The position numbers and the translations under genes were made by a program. A stretch of 64,000 bases of DNA from Sepiola atlantica (lineage: Eukaryota; Mollusca; Cephalopoda; Sepiida; Sepiolidae). Location: NCBI GenBank assembly GCA_963556195.1, contig CAUVYP010001198.1, positions 1,116,001 through 1,180,000 on the forward strand, in the 5' to 3' direction. Shown here in pieces: positions 63,983 through 64,000 of the stretch. Positions within the stretch are counted from its first letter, which is position 1. Each line of letters opens with the position of its first letter. The notes beneath the pieces were generated by a model. The model was given only the letters and a program-made list of their open reading frames with translations. It was not told where the DNA came from and searched no databases.

Positions 63983-64000
63983 TTTTATTCGAATTGTGAA
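63983..64000 (+). repeat. Partial monomer at window edge
   Basis: These are the first 18 bases of the 345th monomer, beginning 'ttttattcg', a variant of the usual start. It shows that the array is cut by the window edge and does not end here. Confidence 0.95.

Larger units (their letters stand above)
1..64000 (+). repeat. 186-bp satellite tandem array, 344 full monomers
   Basis: Every part of the window is the same 186-bp unit in one orientation. Each monomer begins near 'atttattcgaattgtg', has 'actgaagtaccaag' in its first half and 'gtcgatacaaactgaatacg' in its second half, and ends near 'tttgtttataactt' plus six variable bases. Phase tracking gives net single-base deletions near 6135, 9110, 14836, 16695, 36420, 47709 and 57600, and net single-base insertions near 10557, 20218, 38624, 41229 and 50726. 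The net is minus 2, which matches the last monomer start at 63983. No unique sequence, insertion or inversion interrupts the array, and it runs off both window edges. No gene of any kind is convincingly present. Array size, monomer length and HOR organisation are typical of eukaryotic centromeric or heterochromatic satellites; that placement is inference. Confidence 0.98.
55800..64000 (+). repeat. Domain VI: K monomers return
   Basis: About 44 monomers. K-type monomers occur near 56400, 57150, 58450, 59940, 60680, 62540 and 63285. Most read 'gtgaaacg' and 'gtacaaagtttcag', unlike the domain I form. Offsets of 7 monomers (1,302 bp, or 1,301 across a one-base deletion near 57600) and 4 monomers (744 bp) link neighbouring blocks. 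A rare 'aaattcagtgcg' ending occurs near 60774, 62634 and 63378. The array continues past the window. Confidence 0.82.

Noticed and set aside
1..64000. CRISPR array
   Set aside because: The repeats are directly adjacent 186-bp units with no unique spacers between short repeats, and no cas-like gene is present.
1..64000. CENP-B box in the monomer start region
   Set aside because: On the minus strand 'tttcgtggcacaattcg' keeps TTCG and the central A of the box but lacks the CGGG half, so it fails the known core. No better match was seen on the plus strand.
1..64000. AATAAA polyadenylation signals on the minus strand in most monomers
   Set aside because: The hexamer is simply the complement of the 'tttatt' in the conserved monomer start. 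Without a transcript it has no support as a functional signal.
1..64000. Transposable element, LTR or inserted unique sequence
   Set aside because: Monomer phase is continuous apart from twelve one-base indels, so there is no room for an insertion, target-site duplication or truncated element.
1..64000. tRNA, rRNA or other structured RNA gene
   Set aside because: No cloverleaf, A/B box pair or rRNA-like sequence is evident. The only dyads are short and repeat with the monomer.

Overview
The whole window is a single tandem satellite array. A monomer of 186 bp repeats head to tail in one orientation from base 1 to the last base: 344 complete monomers (1-63982) plus 18 bases of a 345th. I followed the monomer phase across the window and found only twelve net single-base indels and no larger interruption. 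There is no transposon, inverted segment, unique spacer, RNA gene or convincing protein gene. The features below are therefore repeat units, subtypes and duplication blocks. I number the monomer from the start of its 'atttattcg' motif, which sits at base 1 of the window.

The array size, the nucleosome-scale monomer and the multi-monomer higher-order repeats (HORs) point to a eukaryotic chromosome, probably a centromeric, pericentromeric or other heterochromatic block. I do not recognise the monomer and cannot name the organism. By hand count a representative monomer is about 39% G+C and has 10 CpGs where about 7 are expected. That suggests little CpG decay and fits, without proving, a genome with low CpG methylation such as many invertebrates.

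Monomers fall into recurring subtypes that share short diagnostic variants. I name them A to H in the order they occur in the clearest HOR, plus K. Six domains can be seen. Domain I (1-20272) is a mosaic with K monomers, a 9-mer block present three times, a 16-mer block (2,975 bp) and a tandem 10-mer duplication (1,859 bp). Domain II (20273-30688) has no K and ends in two tandem copies of a 9-mer HOR (1,674 bp). Domain III (30689-38127) is an 8-mer HOR A-B-C-D-E-F-G-H (1,488 bp) with four 8-mer copies and two 4-mer contractions. Domain IV (38128-50590) carries a 14-mer HOR (2,605 bp) and a set of monomers tagged by a CTGCAG variant. Domain V (50591-55799) is the most diverged and holds an 11-mer offset duplication (2,046 bp). 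In domain VI (55800-64000) the K monomers return in a slightly different form.

Because 186 is divisible by 3, reading frames stay in register from monomer to monomer. This creates long open frames on both strands, up to 306 codons, with a 62-residue period. I treat these as by-products of the repeat. The main biology here is the amplification history: in-register unequal exchange and block duplication, readable from private point variants and one-base indels that recur at exact multiples of 186 bp.
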